In this document: positions 13,794-14,988 of the stretch, piece after piece | Layout of the letters: every line of letters starts with the position of its first letter | Position numbering within the stretch: the stretch's first letter is position 1 | NCBI GenBank assembly: GCA_964625865.1 | Contig: CAZVEV010000140.1 | Coordinates: 1-14,988 of the forward strand | Reading direction: 5' to 3' | Length of the DNA: 14,988 nucleotides | Source of the DNA: CAZVEV01 sp964625865 | GTDB taxonomy: Bacteria; Planctomycetota; Phycisphaerae; SM23-33 | The notes under the pieces: generated by a model | The model's input: only the letters and a program-made list of their open reading frames with translations | What the model was told of the DNA's origin: nothing | Databases searched by the model: none | Program-made: the position numbers and the translations under genes

Positions 13794-14816
13794 CTACCGT
13801 CTCCGTCGCCTCCAGCCCAGCGGGCCGAGCAGCCCGAGGGCGGCGAAGACCAGCGACGAGGGTTCGGGTACGATCTGCATGCCATTGCCAAATCCGTCGA
13901 GAACCACATACGCATCGACGCCCGCTGTGCCGCCGCTGGTCCCAATCGTGCTCCCTGCGCCCAACTCGGCGGCCGTCTTGTAGGCCCACAGATCACCGCC
14001 CGCAGTTGCGGACGAGGTGGCGCCAAACGCTGCCAACACGGAATCAATGCTGGAGTCATCGAGCGCCACGCCGGAGTAACGGCCCAGGGCGTGGACCAGA
14101 GCCATCTCTTCGTTCGTTGCTAATTTGCTCCACACAGCCGCGTCATCGATCTGACCGTCGAAAAATGGCGACGACCCATTATACTCGGCTCCGATTCTTA
14201 CAGTGTTGCCGGAGCCAGTATTGATGGCCGTGGCACTTGCGCCATGCGACTGCAGAATCCCGTCGACCCAAAGCTGCGCATCGCCGGCGGTACTGGACGC
14301 CGCTACGCCGATGGCGATGTGATGCCAGGTCTCATCGGTCACATCGGGGCCACCTTGAACGCTGCCGCTGCTCACTATCAGACGCAACTGATCCGGATTG
14401 TCGTCCACCCACATGTCCCACCGCGCACCGTTTGAGTTCGAACCCCACCCGATCACGCCCATGTTGCCGGTACTCGCCAAGTTCGACTTGATCCAGGCCG
14501 CGGACGTCCGCGCGGACGTGCCCGTGACACCAGTCCAACCGGTGATGTTGACGTAGTCATCCGTGCCATCCAGATCCACCGACTTTCCACTGCTCAATGG
14601 CGTGAGGGCGGAGTATCCCGGACCGCCAACGGCTGTTCCGTCGCGGTCGTTGGCCGTTGTGTCAAGCAGGTCGTCATCGAAGTTCCAATACGCCTCGAGA
14701 CCGGTAACCACCGCAGCGTGCGATGGGCCGACCGCCAAGGCACCGAGAACCAGCAGCCCCAGAAACAGTTGTGAAATCCAAATACCCGCAGGAACTCGAT
14801 TGATGATAAGTTTCAT
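13794..14816 (-). CDS. secreted LamG-fold protein with PEP-CTERM sorting signal
   Basis: This 340-residue protein starts with a signal peptide (hydrophobic 12-30, cleavage near SHAA, 32-35). Residues about 38-235 are a LamG/concanavalin-like lectin fold: GLEAYWNFDDDLLDTTANDR, KSVDLDGTDDYVNI, DETWHHIAIGV, LWVDGILQS, VRIGAEYN and GQIDDAAVWSKLATNEEM, the usual strand order of this domain. The C terminus has the PEP-CTERM signal: VPEPSS (316-321), a hydrophobic helix and WRRRRR, recognised by exosortase for surface or matrix sorting. It probably binds carbohydrate or matrix; no enzyme motif is present. The start at 14816 has AGGA 10 bases upstream. The gene is bracketed by 42 bp direct repeats and is transcribed toward the island. 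Confidence 0.9.
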   Translation of the reverse strand: MKLIINRVPAGIWISQLFLGLLVLGALAVGPSHAAVVTGLEAYWNFDDDLLDTTANDRDGTAVGGPGYSALTPLSSGKSVDLDGTDDYVNITGWTGVTGTSARTSAAWIKSNLASTGNMGVIGWGSNSNGARWDMWVDDNPDQLRLIVSSGSVQGGPDVTDETWHHIAIGVAASSTAGDAQLWVDGILQSHGASATAINTGSGNTVRIGAEYNGSSPFFDGQIDDAAVWSKLATNEEMALVHALGRYSGVALDDSSIDSVLAAFGATSSATAGGDLWAYKTAAELGAGSTIGTSGGTAGVDAYVVLDGFGNGMQIVPEPSSLVFAALGLLGPLGWRRRRR

Positions 14817-14861
14817 GATGCAGATTTCCTTTCTGGGAGAGAATTAAAGGGGACGGGAGTC

Positions 14862-14903
14862 AACTGATAGGAAATTTGATTCCGCGTGACGGTGCGCCGG
14901 TGG
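14862..14903. repeat. 42 bp direct repeat, right copy
   Basis: It matches 13676-13717 with one C/T change. It lies 46 bases upstream of the LamG gene start and so may carry part of its promoter or leader. Nothing further can be supported in 14904-14988. Confidence 0.85.
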
Positions 14904-14988
14904 GTTGGGGGTGAGGGGTTTGGGGAGAGGCCGGAGCGTTCGGCGCTCGCGTGATCCTCTGTGCCCGTGGCTCTCAGCACCTGATCCA

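Overview
The window looks like a chromosome segment of a high-GC Planctomycetota-type bacterium, probably Phycisphaerae-like. The evidence is an exported LamG protein with a PEP-CTERM sorting tail, a secreted SASA-family esterase, a GH4 glycosidase fragment and a large secreted transglutaminase-like protein. The lineage is inferred from gene content; there is no rRNA or marker gene here. Every confident gene is on the minus strand, so transcription runs from right to left.

Left part (1-4635): a 156-174 bp MITE-like inverted-repeat element lies beside a 62 bp repeat (copy A). A GH4 glycosidase gene is cut after about 124 residues and joined to what looks like the last codons of an integrase gene. 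Upstream of it are an intact secreted carbohydrate esterase (770-1825) and an 818-residue secreted transglutaminase-like protein (1962-4418). This resembles a polysaccharide-use cluster whose downstream end was destroyed by a recombination event.

Boundary module 1 (4636-5076): a 35 bp repeat (B), a strong hairpin terminator, two partial copies of a tRNA 3' end (Asp-like, GTC), scrambled tRNA-like sequence, and repeat C, which is 61/62 identical to copy A. Boundary module 2 (13401-13675) has the same order: a 35 bp repeat (33/35 identical to B), a hairpin, a tRNA 3' half (Arg-like) and a diverged version of repeat C.

Island (5077-13400): between the two modules lie a complete T7-like single-subunit RNA polymerase (9253-12303), a AAA-type ATPase of the DUF3631-like primase/helicase kind without a primase domain (6674-8614), a small Cys-rich protein (6374-6661) and a small TPR-like protein (5931-6377). 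The last three lie head to tail and look translationally coupled. A strong GC hairpin follows the polymerase gene and several hairpins precede it. The 5.1-5.9 kb end holds dispersed 9 bp-period GGGCACAT repeats, and the other end holds a truncated WYL-domain regulator. No capsid, terminase, DNA polymerase or intact integrase is visible. I read this as a non-virion or decayed mobile element built around a viral-type RNA polymerase and a helicase-like ATPase. This is the most unusual thing in the window.

Right part (13676-14988): a LamG/PEP-CTERM gene is bracketed by 42 bp direct repeats. The left repeat starts exactly where the island boundary similarity ends.
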